From the NCBI GenBank assembly GCA_002395775.1, contig DGUV01000045.1, positions 1 through 64,000 of the forward strand: DNA of 64,000 nucleotides, given 5' to 3'. Made by a program: the position numbers and the translations under genes. Positions 24,324 through 31,541 of this stretch are shown here, piece after piece. A model generated the notes under the pieces. The model saw only the letters and a program-made list of their open reading frames with translations. It searched no databases and was not told the origin of the DNA. Position 1 is the first letter of the stretch; the number at the start of each line of letters is the position of its first letter. This stretch comes from Prevotellaceae bacterium UBA4301. GTDB lineage: Bacteria > Bacteroidota > Bacteroidia > Bacteroidales > Bacteroidaceae.

Positions 24324-24893
24324 TTAGTCGGATTCCCGTTTGCCTTTTGATGAGGAGCCTGAAATCTTTTTGTTCAGATCCTGCATCATGGACATCATGG
24401 TGTTCATCGTGTTCACCACGTCACCCATCTGACCCTTCAGGTTGGCGATGTCCTGCTTCTGCTCTTCCTCCTCCTTATAGCGGGGATTAAGCGACATCAG
24501 GAACTCCTTTCCTTTCACCAGCACTGCCTCGTGATAGGGGTTTTCCTCGATGTGCTTACGGCTCTTCTGCATCATGGAATCGACGGCAGGCAACATTCCC
24601 TCGGTAGTGCAACTGATGGTGGTCTGCCCGTTGTTGTATGTGGCAGATGAAGCGGTTGGAGTCAGGTTCGAGAACGGAATGTCCTCATTACCTACGCGGG
24701 CAACTACCTCCACGACGGGTTGCATCATGTTGGTGCCGGCATAGATGCCAGGGGTTGCTCCAGGTGTCTGCGTCATGTACATGGGCTTGGGTTCGGGTTT
24801 GTTCACCACCGTTGCGATGGTGAGTTGCGGTTCGGTGCCACCCTCCTGAAGGATGTAGATGGGCGAGCCTTGTTTTAGGCTTTGGAAATCCAT
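24324..24893 (-). CDS. Probable virion-associated protein, 189 aa
   Basis: Beta-rich, Thr/Pro-rich N-terminal half and a helical C-terminal half with a Met-rich coiled coil (VVNTMNTMMSMMQDLNKK). Lies between glycine-rich genes in one - strand operon. Structural role inferred from context only. Confidence 0.6.
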   Translation of the reverse strand: MDFQSLKQGSPIYILQEGGTEPQLTIATVVNKPEPKPMYMTQTPGATPGIYAGTNMMQPVVEVVARVGNEDIPFSNLTPTASSATYNNGQTTISCTTEGMLPAVDSMMQKSRKHIEENPYHEAVLVKGKEFLMSLNPRYKEEEEQKQDIANLKGQMGDVVNTMNTMMSMMQDLNKKISGSSSKGKRESD

Positions 24894-24954
24894 TTGTTAT
24901 TGCTTTTTGTTTGTTAATACTATCCCGCCGCTGATGCGACGGGCACAGTGGCTG

Positions 24955-25299
24955 TCAGACCACGGTGCGACTCATCAGCTGGAGGATGCCGTTCTCCGCA
25001 TCGTTGAATACGAGGAAGACTCCAGTGCCGCCGATGAGGTCAGCCACGGTTACTGCAGTTCCATCGAAGAGGGTGAGCGCACGGGTCGTACCGTTCCGCG
25101 TCAAGGTGACGGGCAGCGTTGGTGTCGTGCCCGTCGGGATGGAATCGGCGATACGCACCGTGAAGTAGCCAACGGGAGGAAGCGGACGGCGATACGAACC
25201 GAGAGCGAGGTCAACCGTCGCAGTGCCTACGGTAGTGTTGCTCGTGCGCAGGTAGGGAATCCCGTTGATATTGGTTGGTATATTAGCATAACATCCCAT
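24955..25299 (-). CDS. Probable small virion protein, 114 aa
   Basis: Thr/Val/Gly-rich beta protein without charged helices, typical of a decoration or cement protein. Follows the 361-aa gene by 17 nt. Structural role inferred. Confidence 0.6.
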   Translation of the reverse strand: MGCYANIPTNINGIPYLRTSNTTVGTATVDLALGSYRRPLPPVGYFTVRIADSIPTGTTPTLPVTLTRNGTTRALTLFDGTAVTVADLIGGTGVFLVFNDAENGILQLMSRTVV

Positions 25300-25316
25300 A
25301 GCTCATTCCTCCTTTC

Positions 25317-26402
25317 TTAGAAACCGAAATTACCGTAGCCGCCGGGGTATCCGCCGAACATGCCGTTGGGGTAGATGCCTCCGCTGACATAGGGCGTAGC
25401 GTTGACGGCCACGAGGTTCGGGTACTGCACGTTGACGGTATTAGGCAGCTTGCACTTGATGTCGTCAACCTCCTTGTTGAGTGCGGCGAGTTGTGCGTTG
25501 ACCGGAGCCATTGTCTGACCCACCACACCGGCGATGTACTGGTTCTGGTTAAGTTGGGAGATTTCGCCTGCCAACTGCGTGTTCTTCTCACGCGCGGCAT
25601 CGAGTTTGTCCTGTAGCGCCTGAGTCTGCATGGCGTCGAGCTTGGCGAGGACAGCCTGCGTGTTGCGGTTGGCACCATCGGTGAGGGCGTAGGTTTGCTG
25701 GCAGGTGGCGAGTTCGTCCTTGCCTGCGTTGAGCGCCATCTGTGTCTGGATGCCGGAGAGGCCGCGCTCTACGCCGTTGAAGCCCTGATTCAGGCCCATC
25801 TGTACGCCGTTGAAGCCGCTGTTCATGCCTTGCTGCAGTTCGCTGGTCTGCTGCGCGATAGCATACTTGTTGTCGCAGCAACATTGACAGAGTTGCTGGC
25901 TTAGGGCAGCGTTGCCGCTCTGGATGGCGTTGATGATTTGCAGCGGAGTCATGCCCTGCTGTGCAGCGATTGAAGCGAGCGAAGACTGGATGAGCTGGAT
26001 GCCGCTGTTGACGAGGTTGAAGTCCTGGCCGAGCATCGTCGAGAGGGTTTGTGTAGCCGTGCGGCTTTGTTCGCCCTGACTGGTCACAGCCTGCATAATC
26101 AGGTCGCGGCCATTGTTGCCGTTGATTTGACTGGAGAGGAAGGCTGCACCGCTGCCGCCGCCCATGCCGTCACCATTGCCATACCAGCCGAACATGCGAG
26201 CGAGAATGCCCATTGCGAACAACTCGGTGATGTTGTTCATGTTCATGGCATTCCAACCATAGCCGCCTCCGAAACCTCCGAAGCCTCCCATGCCGCCATT
26301 CATGGCTGCACCGAGCATGAAGGGCACGACACCGTTACCGAAAGCGCCGCCTCCATTACCGCCGTTCGTGTCGGGAATGGAAAATACTTTCATGTCACTC
26401 AT
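25317..26402 (-). CDS. Glycine-rich, coiled-coil protein, probable virion component
   Basis: 361 residues, first gene after the 26473-26503 promoter. Order: Gly/Asn-rich N-terminus with hydrophobic patches (about 12-85), Gln/Ser-rich helices (90-170), a Cys cluster (CQCCC near 173-177), repeated FNGV-x-GL units in a helical region (195-225), a coiled coil (240-315), and a Gly/Tyr-rich tail. The pattern fits a self-assembling filament or virion appendage. Proteins of this style are familiar in Bacteroidales phages but their function is not known to me. Confidence 0.6.
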   Translation of the reverse strand: MSDMKVFSIPDTNGGNGGGAFGNGVVPFMLGAAMNGGMGGFGGFGGGYGWNAMNMNNITELFAMGILARMFGWYGNGDGMGGGSGAAFLSSQINGNNGRDLIMQAVTSQGEQSRTATQTLSTMLGQDFNLVNSGIQLIQSSLASIAAQQGMTPLQIINAIQSGNAALSQQLCQCCCDNKYAIAQQTSELQQGMNSGFNGVQMGLNQGFNGVERGLSGIQTQMALNAGKDELATCQQTYALTDGANRNTQAVLAKLDAMQTQALQDKLDAAREKNTQLAGEISQLNQNQYIAGVVGQTMAPVNAQLAALNKEVDDIKCKLPNTVNVQYPNLVAVNATPYVSGGIYPNGMFGGYPGGYGNFGF

Positions 26403-26567
26403 AATTGTGATGTGTTTGTGTTGTGGGTAAAAATGTGAATAATCTCGCGGGTCTTATTGAAGAACCCGGCGGCAAAATTACGCACTCATTCCACTGACAC
26501 AAAGACAATTACATGAGAGCACACGAAGACAACACTTCATCCCCGAAGCACCCGTTTCAACATACTG
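26403..26567 (-). promoter_or_regulatory. Bacteroidetes sigma-type promoter and leader hairpin
   Basis: On the - strand TTTG (26500-26503), a 19-nt spacer and TAATTTTG (26473-26480) match the consensus exactly. The transcript leader carries a hairpin (CGGGTTCTT/AAGACCCG, about 26437-26458) before the ATG at 26402. This drives the - strand cluster. The rest of the interval shows nothing else. Confidence 0.8.
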
Positions 26568-26795
26568 CTATACAGGAGTTTTGAGATGGTTTACAATGTT
26601 GTACACCTGTCTATCGCTGATTCCATAACGCTGGGATAGTGTCAAGAAGATTACCTTTCTATTCCGCTCTGTGCGCGACATTTCAACATAGTCTCGATAC
26701 AAGTCACAATACTTGTAATCTTCCAGTTTTACGCCCGAATACTTCAGCTTTTGAAGCAATTCTTTGTTAAATTCAATAATTTCTGCACGTATCAT
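26568..26795 (-). CDS. Small HTH-like protein, possible regulator
   Basis: 75 residues. The C-terminal part (about 50-70: LSQRYGISDRQVYNIVNHL) has the spacing of a helix-turn-helix. It lies downstream of a long structured leader. It could regulate the neighbouring - strand cluster or the repressor gene. Confidence 0.55.
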   Translation of the reverse strand: MIRAEIIEFNKELLQKLKYSGVKLEDYKYCDLYRDYVEMSRTERNRKVIFLTLSQRYGISDRQVYNIVNHLKTPV

Positions 26796-26831
26796 AGCTC
26801 TCTTTTGAAAAATAATAACTACATTTGCAAT

Positions 26832-26934
26832 CTCTTACCTACACGCTGACAAAATAATCTGCCAATCGCGGATGAACGAGGATTATAGCCCCCGACCATC
26901 TGCGATTGGCAGATAGCGTGTAAGAAGGTAAGAG
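26832..26934. repeat. 103-nt long-arm inverted repeat
   Basis: Three paired blocks: CTCTTACC and TACACGCT (26832-26847) pair with AGCGTGTA and GGTAAGAG (26915-26934, 4-nt bulge); ATCTGCCAATCGC (26857-26869) pairs perfectly with GCGATTGGCAGAT (26902-26914). That is 29 bp plus an inner CGGGG/CCTCG stem. It lies in the leader of the gene at 26568. The loop also contains CCCCGACC, which can instead pair with GGTCGGGG at 26948-26955, and the latter can pair with GTCCCC at 26971-26976. Mutually exclusive hairpins suggest an attenuator; an origin or recombination site is the alternative. Confidence 0.7.
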
Positions 26935-27014
26935 AGCTTTACGTGCAGGTCGGGGACTTTTTTGTGTCCTGTCCCCAAAGGAATTTATCTGCAAGATAAA
27001 GTCTCTTGAATGTT

Positions 27015-27035
27015 CGGTCAAGGGCAGAGGTATCG
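27015..27035 (-). promoter_or_regulatory. CTGCCCTTGACCG element
   Basis: On the - strand CTCTGCCCTTGACCG is followed, 19 nt after CTTG, by TTATCTTG. The same 15 nt followed by GAACATT occurs on the - strand at 56638-56610. Probably a promoter for the leader and gene at 26568. Confidence 0.45.
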
Positions 27036-27108
27036 CAAAGTAGCCTCGACCCCAAACAGAACCCCCTGGCTTCATGGCGAGGGGTTTTGTTTTATTGTTT
27101 GGCTTGGA

Positions 27109-27663
27109 TTATTCAGGTTCAGCAACTCCCATGTGGTAGGAGCAGCCATGTGAGATTTCTTTTTGGGGGTGCTCCTGCGTGTGGAGTTCACGGAGTTGCT
27201 GCTGAAGAGCAAGGATATAGCGCTCCTTGTCAGCAAGCTGGTCGCGAAGTGCAGTTACGGTTTCGTCCTTTGTGGTCAGTTCACGCTTTAGCGATTCTAT
27301 GGTTTCTTCTTTTGCGGCGAGGGCGGCGTTGACAAGGCTTGAATGGTCTGGTGAGTTTACCATATCGGAAAAGCCAGCTGGTGCGTCGGTGTCGGAATGT
27401 GTTGCTGAGGGTTGCAAATCTGCTGTGAGCATCACGTCACTATCGCCACGAAGCCATGCTGGGTTGAACACGTTGTCGAATGCAGAATTGACTTTTCTTA
27501 GTGTTTCTTGTTTCACTTTTTTTATTCTGCCATTTAACACTCGAGAGATGGTAGCCTCAAATAGTCCTGAACGACGGGCTACATCTGCCTGGTTGTGAGC
27601 TTCGGTGTTGGCATAAATCCAATCAAGCATCTGCTTGAAAATTTCATTCTCTTTTGTTTGCAT
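27109..27663 (-). CDS. XRE-like HTH protein, candidate lysogeny repressor
   Basis: 184 residues. Residues about 20-60 form a Cro/CI-type HTH (NQADVARRSGLFEATISRVLNGR), residues 110-165 a coiled coil for oligomerisation. The last 20 codons are encoded by the 63-nt dispersed repeat (27117-27179) read on the opposite strand, so the C-terminus may be repeat-derived. Divergent from the + strand run beginning at 27929, the normal layout of a phage repressor. Confidence 0.7.
   Translation of the reverse strand: MQTKENEIFKQMLDWIYANTEAHNQADVARRSGLFEATISRVLNGRIKKVKQETLRKVNSAFDNVFNPAWLRGDSDVMLTADLQPSATHSDTDAPAGFSDMVNSPDHSSLVNAALAAKEETIESLKRELTTKDETVTALRDQLADKERYILALQQQLRELHTQEHPQKEISHGCSYHMGVAEPE
27117..27179. 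repeat. 63-nt dispersed repeat, copy 2
   Basis: Same element as 22253-22315, here within the 3' end of the repressor gene. Equal length and no gaps between the copies. Confidence 0.75.
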
Positions 27664-27928
27664 AGCTGTAAATATATTAAAAAATGTTAATACTTGTTTT
27701 TGCTTGCACCACTTCTCACTTATTCTTCTTATCTTTGTAATCCCGAAATAAATAAATTAAGGTTTCTTTATGTCGGGAAAACAGGAAGGGTCTGTAGGCG
27801 CAACAAGGTACGTCTTTCAGCGGAAAGCGTAGTGCCGCCGATGCTAATTTTTTGAAATCTCCACTGCAAAGGTAAGGCTTTTTCCTGTATTTTGAATATA
27901 ATATGTGTTAATAAATAAAGCAAAAAAA
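27664..27928. promoter_or_regulatory. Divergent control region between repressor and rightward genes
   Basis: On the + strand TATCTTTG (27730-27737) is a full -7 box, though the nearest TTG lies 23 nt upstream. On the - strand TACCTTTG (27867-27874) is a full -7 box without a clear -33. A small stem (CTTTC/GAAAG) lies near 27815. No gene is seen. Operators for the repressor would be expected here. Confidence 0.5.
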
Positions 27929-28123
27929 ATGCAAGAACGAGTAACAAGACAAGAACTGAGGGATATGCGTGTCGGTCAGACGCGCATCTTTACGCTGGCG
28001 GACAAGAAGAAAATTGCGTCGGCAAGGGTGCAGGCCAACCAACTGAAGAACGAGGAAGACTTGGACTTTGAGGTGAAGGCCGACTATTCGTCGGCCTCGG
28101 TCAGTGTGACAAGGACGAAATGA
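27929..28123 (+). CDS. Hypothetical protein, 64 aa
   Basis: First gene rightward of the control region; ATG after A8. Small basic-acidic protein (RQELRDMRVGQTRIFTL, then SARVQANQLK) of a type common at this position in Bacteroidales prophages. Function unknown. Confidence 0.65.
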   Translation: MQERVTRQELRDMRVGQTRIFTLADKKKIASARVQANQLKNEEDLDFEVKADYSSASVSVTRTK

Positions 28124-28144
28124 TGGACCTATTACATAATACCA

Positions 28145-28744
28145 ATGAAACTGAAACGCTATCTAAGGAATTTATGGCTTGCCCTGATGGGGTGGAATCC
28201 GTATCAGGTGGAACTGGCGGAAACGAAACGGCATCTGGATGACGCAAAAGTCGATGCCCATCGCTGGACTGACGTGGCCAAGAAGGCTACGGACAGTTTG
28301 GTCAGGAAAGAGCAGGAGGTGAAAAATTACCAAAACCTGACGGAAAACTTGCGCCAGCGCATCACGGATAAGGACATAGAAATAGACCGACGCAAGCGAG
28401 ATTACGCAAACGCCATCGACACACTGCGTGAGCAACATCGTCTTGAACGTGAAGAGCTGAAGCAGAAAAACCAGAATCTTCGCGATGACCTCGATGCCAC
28501 ATTGGAAGAGCTTCAAAAGGTTAACCACGACATGGGCAGGGAGATGATGAATACGAACCTACTGGCGAAGACTAATGCCGCATTGAACGACCTCTGCCAA
28601 GCGATGCGTTCGGCGGATGTGGAGAAGATGAAGGCGGTGGCGGAGTATCTGGACTGGAGCAATCTATTGTTGCAGGTCGCGCAGTTGCATCTCGTCGTTT
28701 TGCGCAGAAACCTGGAGTTGGAAGAAAGGCTTAATCACAAGTAA
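28145..28744 (+). CDS. Coiled-coil protein, 199 aa
   Basis: A short basic/hydrophobic N-terminus (LRNLWLALMGW) may bind the membrane. Residues about 22-135 are one long charged coiled coil; the end is Leu-rich. Function unknown. Confidence 0.65.
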   Translation: MKLKRYLRNLWLALMGWNPYQVELAETKRHLDDAKVDAHRWTDVAKKATDSLVRKEQEVKNYQNLTENLRQRITDKDIEIDRRKRDYANAIDTLREQHRLEREELKQKNQNLRDDLDATLEELQKVNHDMGREMMNTNLLAKTNAALNDLCQAMRSADVEKMKAVAEYLDWSNLLLQVAQLHLVVLRRNLELEERLNHK

Positions 28745-28821
28745 TCCAGACGGGCAACGTCCGCGATGGAATCGTGGGGCAATAAACGAAATATAGTTAT
28801 TCAATAATACGAAACGAAACA

Positions 28822-29172
28822 ATGAAAAAGATTTATGTAAAACTTGGAGCGGTGGCAGCGGTGCTGCTGATGGTTTTCTGCCTGATGGCGTGTGAGGAAT
28901 CTGTGCCGTCTGAGGTGGGGCCCAGAGAGGCTGTGGTGGCTGGTGGCTACGACAGCGAGGTGTATGCAAAGAAGCTGAACATCGGCAAACATGCGTATAT
29001 TGTGGTGTACACGACGTGCGATGGGCAACCTGGGCACACGGTGCTTCAGTGCGGAAAAAACCATTGCTTCCTGCGTCATAGTCCCGACTGCCCATGTCAG
29101 AAGGCAGGGCACCAGGATGCGTCCATCATTGAGGATGAAGCCACTGAGAGTACGGATCCTTTTGACTGGTAG
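28822..29172 (+). CDS. Small Cys/His-rich lipoprotein
   Basis: 116 residues. Basic start, hydrophobic core and lipobox CLMAC (lipidated Cys about residue 25) indicate an envelope lipoprotein. The mature part has CGKNHCFLRHSPDCPC (about 77-92), likely metal binding or disulfide linked. Phage lipoproteins commonly block superinfection; that is inference. Confidence 0.7.
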   Translation: MKKIYVKLGAVAAVLLMVFCLMACEESVPSEVGPREAVVAGGYDSEVYAKKLNIGKHAYIVVYTTCDGQPGHTVLQCGKNHCFLRHSPDCPCQKAGHQDASIIEDEATESTDPFDW

Positions 29173-29176
29173 TTCT

Positions 29177-29356
29177 ATGATTTACGCACGACTTCTGAGC
29201 ATGACGCTCATTCCGTTGGCGGCAGTGTATTATCTGCTGTGCGTGCTCCAGCTCTTCGGGGTAATCCGCTTCACCAAGGCTGACATCCGATTTCCCCGTG
29301 TATTGATACCGTTTTATTATTTTATCTATTCATCAACTAAAAACAAAAAGAAATGA
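29177..29356 (+). CDS. Small membrane protein, 59 aa
   Basis: One strong hydrophobic span (about 6-30) and a second aromatic-rich one (about 43-53), basic tail. The stop overlaps the SPFH gene start (ATGA at 29353), so the two are probably made together at the membrane. Confidence 0.6.
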   Translation: MIYARLLSMTLIPLAAVYYLLCVLQLFGVIRFTKADIRFPRVLIPFYYFIYSSTKNKKK

Positions 29357-30567
29357 AACCATTTGAAATCAAGAGAGGCCACATTGTTGGCATCATCGTC
29401 GGTGCCCTCGTTATCTTCATGCTCTTCCTGTTGCAGGGAGCCTTCGAGGATTGCGACAAATCTAAAATCTATGTCAACCAGTACCCCTATACGGGCAACT
29501 ACGCCGTGTGGACCGATGGTGGACTGCAGCAGCAGTGGTGGGGCAACATCTACGAGTATCACAAGACATCGCAAGTGGAGTTCACCGGCGTAGAGAAGAA
29601 CGAGGAGGGATATGTGGCAGTTGGCGACAATCCCGGTGCAGCCGTCACCTTCAACGATAAAGGCAAGGGATTCATCATCGGCTCGCTGCGTGTGGTGTTG
29701 CCTACGGATGCCGGCCACATGTCGAAGATACAGCAGGACTTCGGCTCGGAACAGGCGCTGATTTCCGCGCTTATCCGTCCCACGCTCTACAAGGTTGTCA
29801 CCTCGTGTGGCCCGCTCATGTCCTCGTTGGAGAGTGTCAGCGAGACCCGCACCGACCTTATCCAGTACATCACCGACCAGCTCAACGACGGCGTGTATAA
29901 AACCAAGATGCACAAGATGACGGTCATCAACGAACTGACGGGCGACAGCGACATCGTGGCAAAGGCCGAACTGATTATGGACAGCAACGCCCCCGGCGGC
30001 TACAAGCGGCAGGAGGTCAGTCCCTTCTCACAGTACGGCATTGTCTGCAACCTCGTCAGCATCACCGACATCAAGTACGACAAGATGACGCAGGACCAGA
30101 TTGACGCACAGAAAGCCGCTAACCTGGCACAGGTGACATCGAAGACCAAGAGTCTTGAAGCCATCCAGAAGACCATCCTCGTGACGGAACAGGGCAAGCA
30201 GGCCGCCGAGACTGCCAAGTGGGAGCAGGAGAAGGAGAAGGCCAAGGCCGTGACCAAGGCAGAACAGGAGTTTGAGGTGGCCCGGCTGGAAGCCGCCCGT
30301 GCCGAGGAAGTAGCCAAGCGTGTCAAGGCAGAGGGCGAAGCCAAGGCCGCTGCCAACCGCGCCCTCGTCAGTGCCGGACTCACGCCACTGGAACGCGCCA
30401 CCATCGAGAAGGAGACAGCCATCGGCATCGCACACGAACTGGCGCAGAGCCAAGTTCGCTGGGTGCCTGAAATAATCATGGGCAACGGTGCTGGCAGTGG
30501 CAGCGCGATGGATGCCGTCGGCCTGAACATGATGCTGCAGGTGGTGGAGCGGATGAATAAGAAATAG
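29353..30567 (+). CDS. SPFH/Band 7 (prohibitin-like) membrane protein
   Basis: 404 residues: an N-terminal membrane anchor (about 10-28), a Band 7/SPFH domain (about 30-250, with VVTSCGPLMSS and an SPFSQYGI-type strand), then a long Ala/Glu/Lys coiled coil (about 255-345) and a Gly/Ser/Met-rich end, the order of HflK/HflC, prohibitin and stomatin. Such proteins form large membrane rings or microdomains and control proteases. In a phage it might scaffold the membrane during infection or tie up host FtsH-type regulators. Coupled to the small membrane protein before it. Confidence 0.8.
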   Translation: MKPFEIKRGHIVGIIVGALVIFMLFLLQGAFEDCDKSKIYVNQYPYTGNYAVWTDGGLQQQWWGNIYEYHKTSQVEFTGVEKNEEGYVAVGDNPGAAVTFNDKGKGFIIGSLRVVLPTDAGHMSKIQQDFGSEQALISALIRPTLYKVVTSCGPLMSSLESVSETRTDLIQYITDQLNDGVYKTKMHKMTVINELTGDSDIVAKAELIMDSNAPGGYKRQEVSPFSQYGIVCNLVSITDIKYDKMTQDQIDAQKAANLAQVTSKTKSLEAIQKTILVTEQGKQAAETAKWEQEKEKAKAVTKAEQEFEVARLEAARAEEVAKRVKAEGEAKAAANRALVSAGLTPLERATIEKETAIGIAHELAQSQVRWVPEIIMGNGAGSGSAMDAVGLNMMLQVVERMNKK

Positions 30568-30743
30568 TGTCCACGCGCTTATCCGTGTGGAGGTTCTCGG
30601 ATGACAGCCGGAAAGACGGCAGGCTGTGCGGAAAGGAGTAAAAGCGCCGGACGCGCAGCCACATGGGAGTGAAAGACCCGTAAATGGGCAACGGGCAAGT
30701 AAGATTGGCGCTGAGCGGTGGTTCGATTCCACACACTCCCACA
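30568..30743 (+). ncRNA. Structured RNA with tRNA-like 3' end
   Basis: The gap between the SPFH and methylase genes is densely structured: a 7-bp stem at 30571-30577/30584-30590, an ACAGCC/GGCTGT hairpin near 30605-30630, and a tRNA-sized fold at 30665-30741. The last has a perfect 7-bp acceptor (GGGAGTG/CACTCCC), a D-arm-like CCCGT/ACGGG stem and a T-arm around the loop TTCGATT. No acceptable anticodon arm could be drawn. It resembles the element at 1627-1704 in size and in its missing anticodon arm. Confidence 0.45.
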
Positions 30744-30758
30744 AAAGAAAGAAAGGAT

Positions 30759-31537
30759 ATGATAGAACTTGATACTATATATAATATGGATTGCTTGGAG
30801 GGGATGAAGATGATTCCTGACGGGATGGCGGACGCGGTAATCTGCGATCTGCCATACGGGGTGTTGCATCGGAACAACCCGAATGCGCAATGGGACAGGA
30901 TGATTCCGATGGAGCCGCTGTGGGAGCAGTACAAGCGGATTACGAAGCCCAATGCTGCCATCGTGCTCTTCGCCCAAGGGATGTTCACGGCACAGCTGAT
31001 GATGAGCAATCCGAAGATGTGGAGGTATAATCTGGTGTGGGACAAAGGGCGTGCTACGGGTTTTCTCAATGCCAACCGAATGCCGCTGCGTTATCACGAA
31101 GACATCTGTGTGTTCTATCAGAAGTTACCAACCTACAATCCTCAGATGGAAGATTTGAACGGACGTGAGCCTAATCATCCGCAAGGTCACGGCGACCATG
31201 TGGAAAAGAACTCATGCTATGGGAAGGTGGGACGCATCAATCCGACATACGAAGACAAGAAACATCCGCGCTCCATTATCACTGTGAAGGCTGTGCATTG
31301 TAACGAGGAGCAGTTTCACCCCACCCAGAAGCCCGTTGACCTGCTCCGCTATCTCATTCGCACCTATACCAATTCGGGGGGGGGGTAGTATTGGACAACT
31401 GCATGGGCAGTGGCACGACTGCCATCGCCTGTCTGAAGGAAAAGAGGCACTACGTCGGCTTCGAGCTGAACAAGGAATATTACGACAAGGCGCAGGAGCG
31501 CATAGAACGGGAACGACAACAGTTGACGCTGTTTTAG
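30759..31537 (+). CDS. DNA methyltransferase interrupted at a G10 tract
   Basis: The start at 30759 has AAAGGA upstream. The first frame encodes CDLPYG (a DPPY-type catalytic motif, about 29-34) and ends at a TAG (31386-31388) right after ten consecutive G (31376-31385). Adding one G (or removing two) restores NSGGGVVLDN followed by the SAM motif GSGTTAIA and a normal C-terminus ending at 31537. All expected parts are present, so the gene is intact except for tract length. This is either phase variation by slipped-strand mispairing, programmed frameshifting, or a sequencing error. The enzyme class is beta-type N6-adenine or N4-cytosine methylase. Confidence 0.8.
31376..31385. repeat. Homopolymeric G10 tract inside a methylase gene
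   Basis: Ten G in a row between NS codons and the SAM-binding motif; eight or eleven G would keep the frame. Such tracts are typical switches of phase-variable methylases. Confidence 0.85.
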
Positions 31538-31541
31538 GACG

